Assembly (NCBI GenBank): GCA_031553775.1
Contig: JAVBLA010000001.1
Coordinates: forward strand, 1 to 64,000
DNA: 64,000 bases
From: JAISFI01 sp031553775
GTDB taxonomy: Bacteria; Bacteroidota; Bacteroidia; Bacteroidales; Azobacteroidaceae
Reading direction: 5' to 3'
The notes under the pieces are model-generated. The model saw only the letters and a program-made list of their open reading frames with translations, did not search any database and was not told the DNA's origin. Made by a program: the position numbers and the translations under genes. Of the stretch, positions 1 through 6,839 are shown piece after piece. Numbering within the stretch: the stretch's first letter is position 1; every line of letters starts with the position of its first letter.

Positions 1-225
1 GCCATATCGTTTATGATTAATTGTAAAGACCAGCGCGAGATTGACAACTATTGGGATTACTTTACCAGCGAAGGCGAAGCATCGCAATGCGGTTGGTGTA
101 TCGATAAATACGGGCTTCGATGGCAGGTGATTCCTGAAAATATGGAAGAACTGATGAACACACCTAATGCTTTTGAGGTGATGATGAAACAGACAAAGAT
201 TATAATCGAAGAATACCTGAAATAA
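1..225 (+). CDS. PhnB-like / VOC superfamily protein, C-terminal part
   Basis: The reading frame is open from the first base of the window (A-I-S-F before the first Met at 13), so the gene starts outside. The visible 74 residues match the C-terminal half of PhnB / '3-demethylubiquinone 3-methyltransferase-like' glyoxalase-fold proteins: F-I-N-C, then D-x-x-E-I-D-x-Y-W, then Q-C-G-W-x-x-D-K-Y-G-L-x-W-Q-V-I-P, the usual end of this fold. Members are dimeric beta-alpha-beta proteins whose substrates are mostly unknown; the old methyltransferase name is misleading. One base separates it from the next gene, so the two are probably co-transcribed. Family call is firm; function is not known. Confidence 0.8.
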   Translation, partial: AISFMINCKDQREIDNYWDYFTSEGEASQCGWCIDKYGLRWQVIPENMEELMNTPNAFEVMMKQTKIIIEEYLK

Positions 226-226
226 T

Positions 227-577
227 ATGGATAATAGCAGAGTATACAAAATGTCTTTCGCAAGTGTCTATCCGATGTATGTTCAGAAAGCAGAGAAAAA
301 AGGACGTACAAAAGCCGAAGTTGACGGCATTATTTTTTGGATGACAGGATATGATGAACAATCGTTACAACAACAGATTGACAATAAAACCGATTTTGAA
401 ACCTTTTTTGCACAAGCGCCACAAATGAATCCGGATGCTTCAAAAATTACGGGCGTAATATGCGGTTATCGCGTGGAAGAAATTGAAGACAAACTGATGC
501 AGCAGATCCGTTATTTAGACAAGTTGATTGACGACTTGGCCAAAGGAAAAGCAATGGATAAAATTTTAAGGAAATAA
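227..577 (+). CDS. DUF2200 family protein
   Basis: A 116-residue cytoplasmic protein with the hallmarks of DUF2200: N-terminal R-V-Y-K-M-S-F-A-S-V-Y-P, a central K-G-R-T-K-A-E-V-D-x-I-I-x-W-x-T-G-Y, then T-D-F-E-T-F-F, N-P-x-x-S-K-I-T-G-V-I-C-G and a C-terminal helix I-E-D-x-L-M-Q-x-I-R-Y-L-D-K-L-I-D-x-L-A-K-G-K-A-M-x-K-I-L-R. Length is normal for the family. No biochemical role is known for DUF2200; the members are small single-domain proteins often found in accessory clusters like this one. It sits 1 base after the PhnB-like gene and 21 bases before a GNAT gene, suggesting one transcript. Confidence 0.9.
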   Translation: MDNSRVYKMSFASVYPMYVQKAEKKGRTKAEVDGIIFWMTGYDEQSLQQQIDNKTDFETFFAQAPQMNPDASKITGVICGYRVEEIEDKLMQQIRYLDKLIDDLAKGKAMDKILRK

Positions 578-598
578 AAAACGGAGGTTGATAAGAAT

Positions 599-1384
599 AT
601 GGTACAATTTGTTCCCACAACTCTACATTTGTTAGAGTCATGGCGTAGTAAGTATTTGGAATCGTTAAATTACGCGCAGGATATGCATTCCGAATCAATG
701 ATCAGTTGGATGCCCGGTGCCACCTGTTGGTTCTTGAATATAAATGATATTTCAACCGGATATATCATATTGAATAATGCCAACGAACTGGTCGAGTTTT
801 ACTTAGATAACGAACTATTAACTCAAAAAGAGATTGTTTTTTTGAAGGCAATAGAAAATTTCAGCATAAAAAGTGTTTATTGCAAATCTTTCGATCAGGT
901 ATTGCTCTCCTGTTGCCATCGGTTTTCAGGTTCAAGTAAATTGACCGGATATCTCTTTCAGGATTACAAAGCTCAATCTGACATCATTTTGGATCATACG
1001 ATCGATGTTCGATTGGCAACAATGGACGATGTGCCGTTTTTGAACAGTTTTGAAAATGAATTGCTTGAAGAGGGAGAAGAGATTGAGCCGTATGTCAGGA
1101 ATAGCAGCGTCTATATGTTCATGAAAGGAGAGGAATTGGTTGGCTGCGGATACCTGTTCAATATTATTCCCGGACGGGCGCATTGGGACGTAGGAATGTG
1201 GGTCAATCAATCCTTTCGCCGAAAAGGATACGGTACGCAGATTATATCTTACCTGATGAAATATTGCTTTGATAACGGTTTCGTACCAACAGCAGGTTGC
1301 GCCGAAGACAATACCGCATCACGGCTGACACTTGAAAAATGCGGATTCGTAAGCAAACTTTGCCTTATTAATTTTCAATTCTGA
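599..1384 (+). CDS. GNAT family N-acetyltransferase with unassigned N-terminal half
   Basis: This 261-residue protein carries a GNAT acetyl-CoA-binding domain in its second half (about residues 135-255). Motif A is visible as D-V-G-M-W-V-N-Q-S-F-R-R-K-G-Y-G-T-Q-I, containing the R-x-x-G-x-G pyrophosphate loop, and motif B as N-T-A-S-R-L-T-L-E-K-C-G-F. The first 120 residues show no motif I recognise; they may be a degenerate second GNAT fold, as in tandem GNAT proteins. The substrate cannot be inferred. The gene follows DUF2200 by 21 bases and probably ends the first transcript, since about 87 bases then precede the DUF1398 gene. Confidence 0.82.
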   Translation: MVQFVPTTLHLLESWRSKYLESLNYAQDMHSESMISWMPGATCWFLNINDISTGYIILNNANELVEFYLDNELLTQKEIVFLKAIENFSIKSVYCKSFDQVLLSCCHRFSGSSKLTGYLFQDYKAQSDIILDHTIDVRLATMDDVPFLNSFENELLEEGEEIEPYVRNSSVYMFMKGEELVGCGYLFNIIPGRAHWDVGMWVNQSFRRKGYGTQIISYLMKYCFDNGFVPTAGCAEDNTASRLTLEKCGFVSKLCLINFQF

Positions 1385-1471
1385 ATAAGGAAAAAAAGAG
1401 CCAAGGAAATGAAAAAATAAAACTATTTGTTCTGATAGATGTTTTACTAAAAAATCAAATCAAGTAAAATC

Positions 1472-1876
1472 ATGTTTACTATAGAACAAATTCAGACTAT
1501 TCATTCCAAGGTAAAGAGCGGAGCCGATTTTCCCCGTTATATACAGGAATTAATTCAGTTAGGCATACGGAATTATACTATTTATGTCGATAACGGACGT
1601 ACTGTTTATTCCGGTAAAAATAATTTCACCATTAGTTCCGAAGCCCAATACCCTTTGTTGGAAGTCGGATTAGAAGGGGATAAGCAAAAATTGGAGCACA
1701 TATTGAAAATTCATCAACAGGGTCTGACCGACTACCCTACTTTTTGCAGGCAGGCCGCCGAAGCCGGCGTAGAAAAGTGGACGGTGGATATGGAGCAAAT
1801 GACTTGTGCTTATTACGATAAACAAGGGAATATGTTAGTAATTGAGAATATTCCTAATCCTGAAAAATCCGTTTGA
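1472..1876 (+). CDS. DUF1398 family protein
   Basis: A 134-residue protein that fits DUF1398 by length and pattern: F-T-I-E-Q-I-x-x-I-H-x-K-V-K-S-G-A-D-F-P-x-Y-I, then L-G-I-x-x-Y-x-x-Y-V-x-D-G, then the late block H-Q-Q-G-x-T-D-Y-x-T-F-C-x-x-A-A-x-A-G-V-E-K-W-x-V-D and M-T-C-x-Y-Y-D-x-x-G-N. Members are soluble proteins of unknown function, found singly or in stress-type accessory clusters. Its stop is 4 bases before the start chosen for the next gene, so the two are likely translated from one message. Confidence 0.88.
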   Translation: MFTIEQIQTIHSKVKSGADFPRYIQELIQLGIRNYTIYVDNGRTVYSGKNNFTISSEAQYPLLEVGLEGDKQKLEHILKIHQQGLTDYPTFCRQAAEAGVEKWTVDMEQMTCAYYDKQGNMLVIENIPNPEKSV

Positions 1877-1880
1877 AATT

Positions 1881-2249
1881 ATGAGCAATATAAATCCGAA
1901 AGTTGAAGAATATATCAGCAAAGCCTCAAAGTGGCAGGAAGAAATGAAAGTGTTACGGAAAATCCTGCTTGACTACGGATTGACCGAAGAACTGAAATGG
2001 GGAAAGCCTTGCTATATGTCGCAAGGGAAGAATATCGTTGTGATTCAAGCCTTCAAAGCATATTTTGCATTGCTGTTTTTCAAAGGCTATCTACTGAAGG
2101 ATACCGAGGGTATTTTAGTCAAAATGGGCGAAAATACACAAGTGGGACGGCAGATAAGATTTGCCGATGCAGCTCAAATTATCAAATTGGAACCTACCCT
2201 GAAAAGTTATATTCAAGAGGCTATCGAGATAGAAAGGAACGGCAAATAA
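1881..2249 (+). CDS. YdeI / DUF1801-type protein, apparently shortened at the C-terminus
   Basis: A 122-residue protein. An upstream in-frame Met at 1842 lies inside the DUF1398 gene; the Met at 1881, 4 bases after that gene ends, gives the normal family N-terminus (N-P-K-V-E-E-Y-I-x-K-A-S-K-W). The DUF1801 core is clear: L-T-E-E-L-K-W-G-K-P-C-Y, then F-K-A-Y-F-A-L-L-F-F-K-G, then R-Q-I-R-F. As I recall the YdeI family, full-length members run to about 190 residues and end in an OmdA-like region with R-Q-R-x-Y and a later T-R-x-x-R-I. None of that follows here: the frame stops after I-E-R-N-G-K. The truncation meets a DUF1905 remnant on the other strand, so both may have been cut by one deletion. 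Confidence 0.75.
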   Translation: MSNINPKVEEYISKASKWQEEMKVLRKILLDYGLTEELKWGKPCYMSQGKNIVVIQAFKAYFALLFFKGYLLKDTEGILVKMGENTQVGRQIRFADAAQIIKLEPTLKSYIQEAIEIERNGK

Positions 2250-2253
2250 TTTC

Positions 2254-2358
2254 TTATTGTCGGTCTGTAAATGGAACTCCCAATGGTTCGTTATCGGGAT
2301 ATAAAATGACGTGAACAAAATCACCTGCCTGTTTCTTTATCTTCTTTCTGATTTTAGA
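2254..2358 (-). pseudogene. Remnant of a DUF1905 domain protein
   Basis: Reading the minus strand straight on from the TAG stop of the DUF6463 gene (2359-2361) gives an open stretch of 34 codons ending in TAA at 2254. It contains I-R-K-K-I-K-K-Q-A-G-D-F-V-H-V and I-L-Y-P-D-N-E-P-L-G-V-P, which strongly resembles the end of DUF1905 domains (typical form: I-R-K-A-I-G-K-x-x-G-D-x-V-x-V-x-L-x-x-D-x-x-P). There is no start codon and no N-terminal part, and the downstream portion usual in these proteins is missing. I read it as a fragment left by deletion or rearrangement, not a working gene. Confidence 0.6.
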
Positions 2359-2745
2359 CTATGAATCTTTCTTAACAGACTTTCTATTTGCCATTATGAT
2401 AATCAATGCTTGCGGAAGAACAAGCCAAAAACCCGATACCGGTTCTACCAGACAACCGAAAATGCTAACTGCTAAAAGCGCATACCCTACATGTATCGGA
2501 GACGGTTTTTGCTCTCTTTTGATATGGTACTGCAAGGTATAGCCATAGAGAATCAGCAATACACCAAAGAGAAAGAACCAAAATGCAAAACCACGAGTAA
2601 AATCGTTCTGCATCGAATTTACCAATCCGTCGTGCAACATATCTGCATAAATATCTTTGCCCATTATAAAGCCGACAACAATGTGGATGATTCCTGTAAC
2701 CCAAAGGAATGTTCCGCTATATTTCCAGAGTTTCATATTTTTCAA
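2359..2745 (-). CDS. DUF6463-like small integral membrane protein
   Basis: A 128-residue protein with four predicted membrane segments: about residues 8-28 (S-G-T-F-L-W-V-T-G-I-I-H-I-V-V-G), 48-67 (T-R-G-F-A-F-W-F-F-L-F-G-V-L-L-I-L-Y-G-Y), 83-100 and 102-120, with a Lys-rich tail. The layout and the G-I-I-H-x-x-V-G start match proteins annotated as DUF6463 in Bacteroidetes; I recognise the pattern but have no functional information. It may share a transcript with the lipoprotein gene upstream (2764-3237), 18 bases away on the same strand. A DUF1905 remnant directly follows its stop. Confidence 0.7.
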   Translation of the reverse strand: MKNMKLWKYSGTFLWVTGIIHIVVGFIMGKDIYADMLHDGLVNSMQNDFTRGFAFWFFLFGVLLILYGYTLQYHIKREQKPSPIHVGYALLAVSIFGCLVEPVSGFWLVLPQALIIIMANRKSVKKDS

Positions 2746-2763
2746 TTTTTGTCAAAATTAAGG

Positions 2764-3237
2764 TTACTGAATAGGTTTATTATATTTTTCGAGTAGGTCG
2801 TATACACTGTTCCGGTTACTTTCTGCGAGATTATACCATTCATTCGCAAATTTAGTCCGGCCGTTTTCTTTCCAAATCATCAGCCAGTCGCTTTCATCCG
2901 CTGTTTTATTCTTATGATAAAAGACGATTGTATAATCAGGCGTCTGCATTTTCATCATGATACCACTCTTGTTCAAAGTCGTATCATAGATTGCTTCGCT
3001 CAAATATTTCGATAATAACTTGCAATCAGCTATATCCATCAGGAAAGGCTCTCCCTCATGGGGTATGAAAAGCATGGAATCTATTGCTTCGGGATTAATA
3101 ATGATTCTCAAACTATCGGCAGTAACGGCCTCCATATCACCGGAAGCGTTGGATGCTGATTTCTTAAAATTGCAGGACGTAAATATTACTGTTAATACAA
3201 ACCCGCCGAGAAATAACGGTAAGATAATCTTCTTCAT
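2764..3237 (-). CDS. Predicted lipoprotein, function unknown
   Basis: A 157-residue protein starting at M-K-K-I-I-L-P (an alternative Met lies three codons earlier at 3246). The N-terminus is a lipoprotein signal peptide: two lysines, a hydrophobic run, and the lipobox I-F-T-S-C, so the mature protein should be anchored through that Cys, probably in the cell envelope facing the periplasm. The rest is soluble, with Y-T-I-V-F-Y-H-K-N and W-L-M-I-W-K-E-N-G-R strands that suggest a small beta-rich domain. I do not recognise a family. It reads away from the following 450-base intergenic region. Confidence 0.7.
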   Translation of the reverse strand: MKKIILPLFLGGFVLTVIFTSCNFKKSASNASGDMEAVTADSLRIIINPEAIDSMLFIPHEGEPFLMDIADCKLLSKYLSEAIYDTTLNKSGIMMKMQTPDYTIVFYHKNKTADESDWLMIWKENGRTKFANEWYNLAESNRNSVYDLLEKYNKPIQ

Positions 3238-3696
3238 GATTTTCATTATATTTATTGAGCGTAAAGGTACGATTTTATTTCAACCATTGAATTGGATAGC
3301 CTAACATCCCTTATCACATTTTAGGAACATAAAGTGTGATAAACTGCCAATCAATGCCAAGCACCTCCTTTACCTACATAATTTCCAAAATCGGTTAAAA
3401 TTCTGATTTTTGTTTTAGGAATAGTATTGATTATCATTCTTTTTAGAAAAAGTAGGGGCCAAAAGGAGGATCTGTATTTTTGAAAGATGAATCGTTATCT
3501 GCATTTGGCGGTTCAATCCGTTATTCTTATCTTTGCTTTACCAACCACTCGGCAAAGCGTTGCAAAACGAAGTGTTAAAATCGTGACTTATTCGTAACCT
3601 TTCGATTTTTGTCAATTTGTAAAATAAAGATTACAGGCAATTAGAAAGTGTTTCTTAAAATCAAAAAAGTCTGGATAACTTCTTAATAAAACTGCC
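3238..3696 (+). promoter_or_regulatory. Intergenic region with a Bacteroidetes-type promoter (3504-3535)
   Basis: The stretch separates divergent genes. On the plus strand TTTG at 3504-3507 and TATCTTTG at 3528-3535 are 20 bases apart, a good match to the Bacteroidetes -33/-7 pair, which would give a leader of roughly 150 bases before the gene at 3697. A 33-codon open stretch ending at the TGA near 3480 (hydrophobic, ending R-G-Q-K-E-D-L-Y-F) has no start codon and is probably chance or a gene relic. I see no RNA gene or repeat here. Confidence 0.55.
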
Positions 3697-4128
3697 ATGA
3701 TACAAAGAGACTTTTTATTAAAAGAAATTGAAAAAATAGGATTGATACTAAGTGCTATCCTGCAAAAGCTTTTTGGAGGAAAGGATAATCTTTCAATTAC
3801 AGTCGAAAAGCAGGTTGAAGATGCAAAAGGCATGCTTTTTAATGATATGAATTTTGATCTTGATAAGTTATTGAGTCTGAATACAGAAGATTCGAATGAA
3901 TATATCTCTCAATTTAAATCGATCGGAATTAATAATCTGGAGTTATTAGCCGGAATTATTTCTCAAATGGGATTTAATAGTGAATCTGACGACTCGAAGA
4001 AATACCTTGAAAAAGCACTGCAGATATATGAATTCTGCAAGCTGGAAGACAAAACTTATTCTTCCGATAGAGAGGAAAATATAGATAAGATAAAAAATAA
4101 TCTGCGAAGTGAATCCCCCATTTCATGA
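3697..4128 (+). CDS. Hypothetical protein
   Basis: A 143-residue soluble protein with no signal peptide. It is rich in charged residues and predicted helix: an N-terminal helix (R-D-F-L-L-K-E-I-E-K-I-G), a central block L-L-S-L-N-T-E-D-S-N-E-Y-I-S-Q-F, and a C-terminal TPR-like helix pair (Y-L-E-K-A-L-Q-I-Y-E-F then E-E-N-I-D-K-I-K-N-N-L). I recognise no family. It lies 34 bases before the next gene, also hypothetical, and the two probably share the promoter at 3504-3535. The order small soluble helical protein then membrane-anchored protein is suggestive of a functional pair, but that is inference only. Confidence 0.65.
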   Translation: MIQRDFLLKEIEKIGLILSAILQKLFGGKDNLSITVEKQVEDAKGMLFNDMNFDLDKLLSLNTEDSNEYISQFKSIGINNLELLAGIISQMGFNSESDDSKKYLEKALQIYEFCKLEDKTYSSDREENIDKIKNNLRSESPIS

Positions 4129-4162
4129 ACTATCCGTAACTTAGGATAATAAATAGATTTCC

Positions 4163-5170
4163 GTGAAAAAAGGAATAATTTTTACTATAATATTTGTCTG
4201 TGTAATATTATTAGCTTATATTTTTTATTGTTTCAGAATTTATCCTTTCAATGATGAAAATATTTTAAGGTTTGTTTATCGTACTCCTGAAACATCCGGA
4301 ATGGCAGTAGTATTACTGGAACAGTTCCTCGGCCCTGAAGAGTTAGATGTTTTTAAGAGTATGCCTGAAACAGAAGCTGTTGATAGCTTTCAGCAAAGTA
4401 TTGGGCTTTTGGTACGGAAAATATGGTTGACAAATGCAGAAGAAAAAAAATTGGGACAGTATTTTGTCCGCCTGGGTATAAATTATCCGGATGATATGTC
4501 TGCGATTGTTTTGACCAGTCTGCATCGGAGCCTGAATGGGGAGAATATCGATCTGGAACATCAGGTAGGATATTATACCTTGTGCAGGCATCTGAAAAGT
4601 TTCAATCAGGTTACAAATCCGGAATTCAACCGAATTCTCAGAGAAATCCTTGTCAGGGATAGTTGTTCGGCTTTAGAAGGGCCACAAATCAACAGTGTAA
4701 TAGTTGAAACCATACCGGTTTGTTTGAGGAGTTTGCAGAATAATGATCCTGAGCTTCCTCGCTTCGGAGTACCTCCCGGACCGGATATTTATTATCCGGA
4801 GGATTTTGAAAATCTTGTAAAAAAAGGCTTACTAAGTGAGATGGAATCTCAGCAGATGTGTAATTCAATAGATTGTTCAAAAGTGTTTGTAATAGATTCA
4901 ACCTTGATACTGAAATCAACATTTTCTTTTCTTGATGAATACAAATTGCGTATGGAGTCGCATAGAAGTACTAATGATAAATCTCAAACAGAACTCAAAA
5001 GAGGATACATATACTTCAGTACTCCTTTATTCAACCAGGATTCTACAAAAATGATGATGACAGTGTCTAAATACTGGAGTTTTTTTGATGGACATGGTAC
5101 AACTTATATCTTTCAAAAGATAAATGGAAAATGGGAAGCAATCGGTTCAATAGGAGGATGGGAAAGCTGA
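4163..5170 (+). CDS. DUF6794-like protein with N-terminal membrane anchor
   Basis: A 335-residue protein starting at a GTG codon (4163), which places one membrane segment (about residues 4-23, I-I-F-T-I-I-F-V-C-V-I-L-L-A-Y) at the N-terminus; the rest would be outside the cytoplasmic membrane. Residues about 70-130 resemble the DUF6794 pattern: G-L-x-V-R-K-I-W-L, then L-G-x-Y-F-x-x-L-G-I-x-Y-P-D-D-M-S-x-I-V-L-x-S-x-H-R-x-L-N-G-x-x-I-D-L-E-x-Q-V-x-Y-Y. The C-terminal half (R-G-Y-I-Y-F-S-T-P-L-F through K-Y-W-S-F-F-D-G-H-G-T-T-Y-I-F-Q) looks like a separate beta-rich domain. Role unknown. I am fairly sure this is a real gene and less sure of the domain name. Confidence 0.7.
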   Translation: MKKGIIFTIIFVCVILLAYIFYCFRIYPFNDENILRFVYRTPETSGMAVVLLEQFLGPEELDVFKSMPETEAVDSFQQSIGLLVRKIWLTNAEEKKLGQYFVRLGINYPDDMSAIVLTSLHRSLNGENIDLEHQVGYYTLCRHLKSFNQVTNPEFNRILREILVRDSCSALEGPQINSVIVETIPVCLRSLQNNDPELPRFGVPPGPDIYYPEDFENLVKKGLLSEMESQQMCNSIDCSKVFVIDSTLILKSTFSFLDEYKLRMESHRSTNDKSQTELKRGYIYFSTPLFNQDSTKMMMTVSKYWSFFDGHGTTYIFQKINGKWEAIGSIGGWES

Positions 5171-5247
5171 AGAATCTTTCCGATAAATCCCAGAACAATC
5201 CGGCAATTCTGTTTGTTTCTTTGAAAACCCTCTAAATTTCAAACACT

Positions 5248-5736
5248 ATGGGTAATCTGCCGGTTTCATTTGATAAAGATTTTGCCAGCAAGAAAATACT
5301 TGTTACCAGCAAATTTAATGCTTCCCTGAATATCGTCTGGAATGCATTCACCCATCCTGAAATCCTGGAAAAATGGTTTGCTCCTGAACCTTATAAGGCC
5401 ATTACAAAAACGATGGACTTTCAAAATGATGGCCGTTGGTTATATTATATGCGATCTCCTTTGGGTGAAAAAATCTGGTCTGTTTCTACATTCAGAAATA
5501 TCTATTCCCATAAATCCTTTGAAGCATCAGACGCTTTTTGTGATGAAAACGGAGTGATCGATGTCCACTTCCCTGAAATGACCTGGCATTACGATTTCTC
5601 GGAAGAGGGTGGGGAAACACTTGTAATAGCAATTATTTCTCTATCTAATGAAGACGATATGAAAACCCTTTTTGAAATGGGTTTTGAAGAGGGTTATAAA
5701 ATGGCATTGAAGCAATTGCAACAATTACTTGAATAA
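5248..5736 (+). CDS. SRPBCC / AHSA1-like protein
   Basis: A 162-residue protein of the START-like SRPBCC superfamily, AHSA1 subgroup. The diagnostic start of the domain is visible: S-L-N-I-V-W-N-A-F-T-H-P-E-I-L-E-K-W-F-A-P, followed by the strand G-R-W-L-Y-Y-M and the typical ending helix F-E-E-G-Y-K-M-A-L-K-Q-L. Proteins of this type form a deep hydrophobic pocket; the bacterial ones are mostly uncharacterised and the AHSA1 name (Hsp90 ATPase activator) reflects fold similarity only. It is a single gene, 77 bases after the DUF6794-like gene and convergent with the TraB-type gene that begins 10 bases beyond its stop. Confidence 0.85.
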   Translation: MGNLPVSFDKDFASKKILVTSKFNASLNIVWNAFTHPEILEKWFAPEPYKAITKTMDFQNDGRWLYYMRSPLGEKIWSVSTFRNIYSHKSFEASDAFCDENGVIDVHFPEMTWHYDFSEEGGETLVIAIISLSNEDDMKTLFEMGFEEGYKMALKQLQQLLE

Positions 5737-5746
5737 TATCGGTGTA

Positions 5747-6643
5747 TTATTTTACAGGTTCTACTTTATAGCCCAATTTCTCCAATTGATTCAGTAACCC
5801 TTCTTCTCCTGCCAGATGCAATGCTCCAACAGCAATAAAAGAAGAGTTGTCTTTCATAATTCCAGGAAGTTTTTTCATCCAGGTATCATTACGACCTTTA
5901 TTGATGCTATCCATTTCTTGTTCGCTGGAAGGACAGGTTTCTTCATCTTTCATCAGCCGGTACAGATTATTTAGATCCCCATGGTCATAGTCCCGGATCA
6001 CAGAGGAAATTTGGTTGAGATACTGATCCATATTTTTCATATAACATAATAAAATGTCTGCCTGCCGTTGTAGGCTCATTGATCCGAAAAGAACATAAAT
6101 CTGATGATCTATGCTTTCTAATCCTAATACAGGTTTTTGCATTTTTTCTGCTTCGATCTGTATATAACTATCTAACACATTGTTAGGATTCATATCCGGG
6201 AAATATTTGGTATATGCCATCATCACAGCGGCCAACTGAATAGCCATCGGTTTTAACATCCCCATCTGGCCAAGTCCGGCTCCCAGGATAGCAATCATTT
6301 TTTCATCTACAAACTTATAATCTTCTTTTGAATACAGCATTTGATAAGTGGTATCCGGATTCATCATCATGGCTTGTGCCATTTGTGCCTGCATAGCAGC
6401 CATGTCGGTCATTGTTAGTTCTCCTACTACTTGCTCACAAGAACGGAATGCATTTCTTGCTCCCGGAATACTATCGAGGAACGCACCGGGTTTCAGATGG
6501 AAAGTCCCCAGTAAATAGGAAGGTTTTGACAAATCTTTTCCGGAGATTTTCCATAAAAGGGAACCTGATTTGTAATTACCCTCCTGTGCGTATATGCTAC
6601 ATGTTGTGATAATTAGTATCACTGTAAAAAACAATTTTCTCAT
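5747..6643 (-). CDS. TraB/GumN family protein
   Basis: A 298-residue exported protein. The open frame extends to 6682, but the Met at 6643 gives a proper signal peptide (M-R-K-L-F-F-T-V-I-L-I-I-T-T-C-S-I-Y-A-Q), so I start there. The TraB/GumN fold is marked by L-L-G-T-F-H-L-K-P near the N-terminus and V-G-A-L-H-L-A-G-E-E-G-L-L near the C-terminus, whose G-x-x-H pairs are thought to form a metal site in this predicted metallopeptidase-like family, plus R-N-D-T-W-M-K-K-L in between. Substrates are unknown for bacterial members. It is convergent with the SRPBCC gene. Confidence 0.85.
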   Translation of the reverse strand: MRKLFFTVILIITTCSIYAQEGNYKSGSLLWKISGKDLSKPSYLLGTFHLKPGAFLDSIPGARNAFRSCEQVVGELTMTDMAAMQAQMAQAMMMNPDTTYQMLYSKEDYKFVDEKMIAILGAGLGQMGMLKPMAIQLAAVMMAYTKYFPDMNPNNVLDSYIQIEAEKMQKPVLGLESIDHQIYVLFGSMSLQRQADILLCYMKNMDQYLNQISSVIRDYDHGDLNNLYRLMKDEETCPSSEQEMDSINKGRNDTWMKKLPGIMKDNSSFIAVGALHLAGEEGLLNQLEKLGYKVEPVK

Positions 6644-6700
6644 TTGATTGTAAATTTTTAAACAGTTTCTAAATTTTTCCAACTCTTTCTGGTTTTAAAA

Positions 6701-6730
6701 TTTGATTGGTATTCTAATAGAATAACTTTG
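6701..6730 (+). promoter_or_regulatory. Orphan promoter-like sequence pointing rightwards
   Basis: TTTG at 6701-6704 and TAACTTTG at 6723-6730 are 18 bases apart on the plus strand, close to the best Bacteroidetes promoter form. No plus-strand gene follows until 8633. The predicted transcript would begin near 6737 and run into the hairpin at 6771-6791, then antisense into the 3' end of the RtcB gene. It could make a very short RNA or be a chance match. Confidence 0.4.
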
Positions 6731-6770
6731 TTGCGCAATATCGTAAAAAAATTGCAAACTGTGAAAAAGC

Positions 6771-6791
6771 GGGTGATTTTTTAAATCACCC
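6771..6791 (-). terminator. Hairpin, likely terminator of the RtcB gene
   Basis: A perfect 9-base inverted repeat (GGGTGATTT at 6771-6779, AAATCACCC at 6783-6791) with a 3-base loop. On the minus strand it is followed by GCTTTTTC, a modest T-run, about 50 bases after the RtcB stop codon. On the plus strand no T-run follows, but the hairpin would also end any RNA from the promoter at 6701. Confidence 0.45.
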
Positions 6792-6839
6792 TAATATAAA
6801 AACCAAATAAAAAGTAAGCTGCTTATCTGCTCTTTGTTG

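Noticed and set aside
3380..3480. 33-codon hydrophobic open stretch in the gap before 3697
   Set aside because: No ATG, GTG or TTG start in a sensible place and no similarity; left as a note only.
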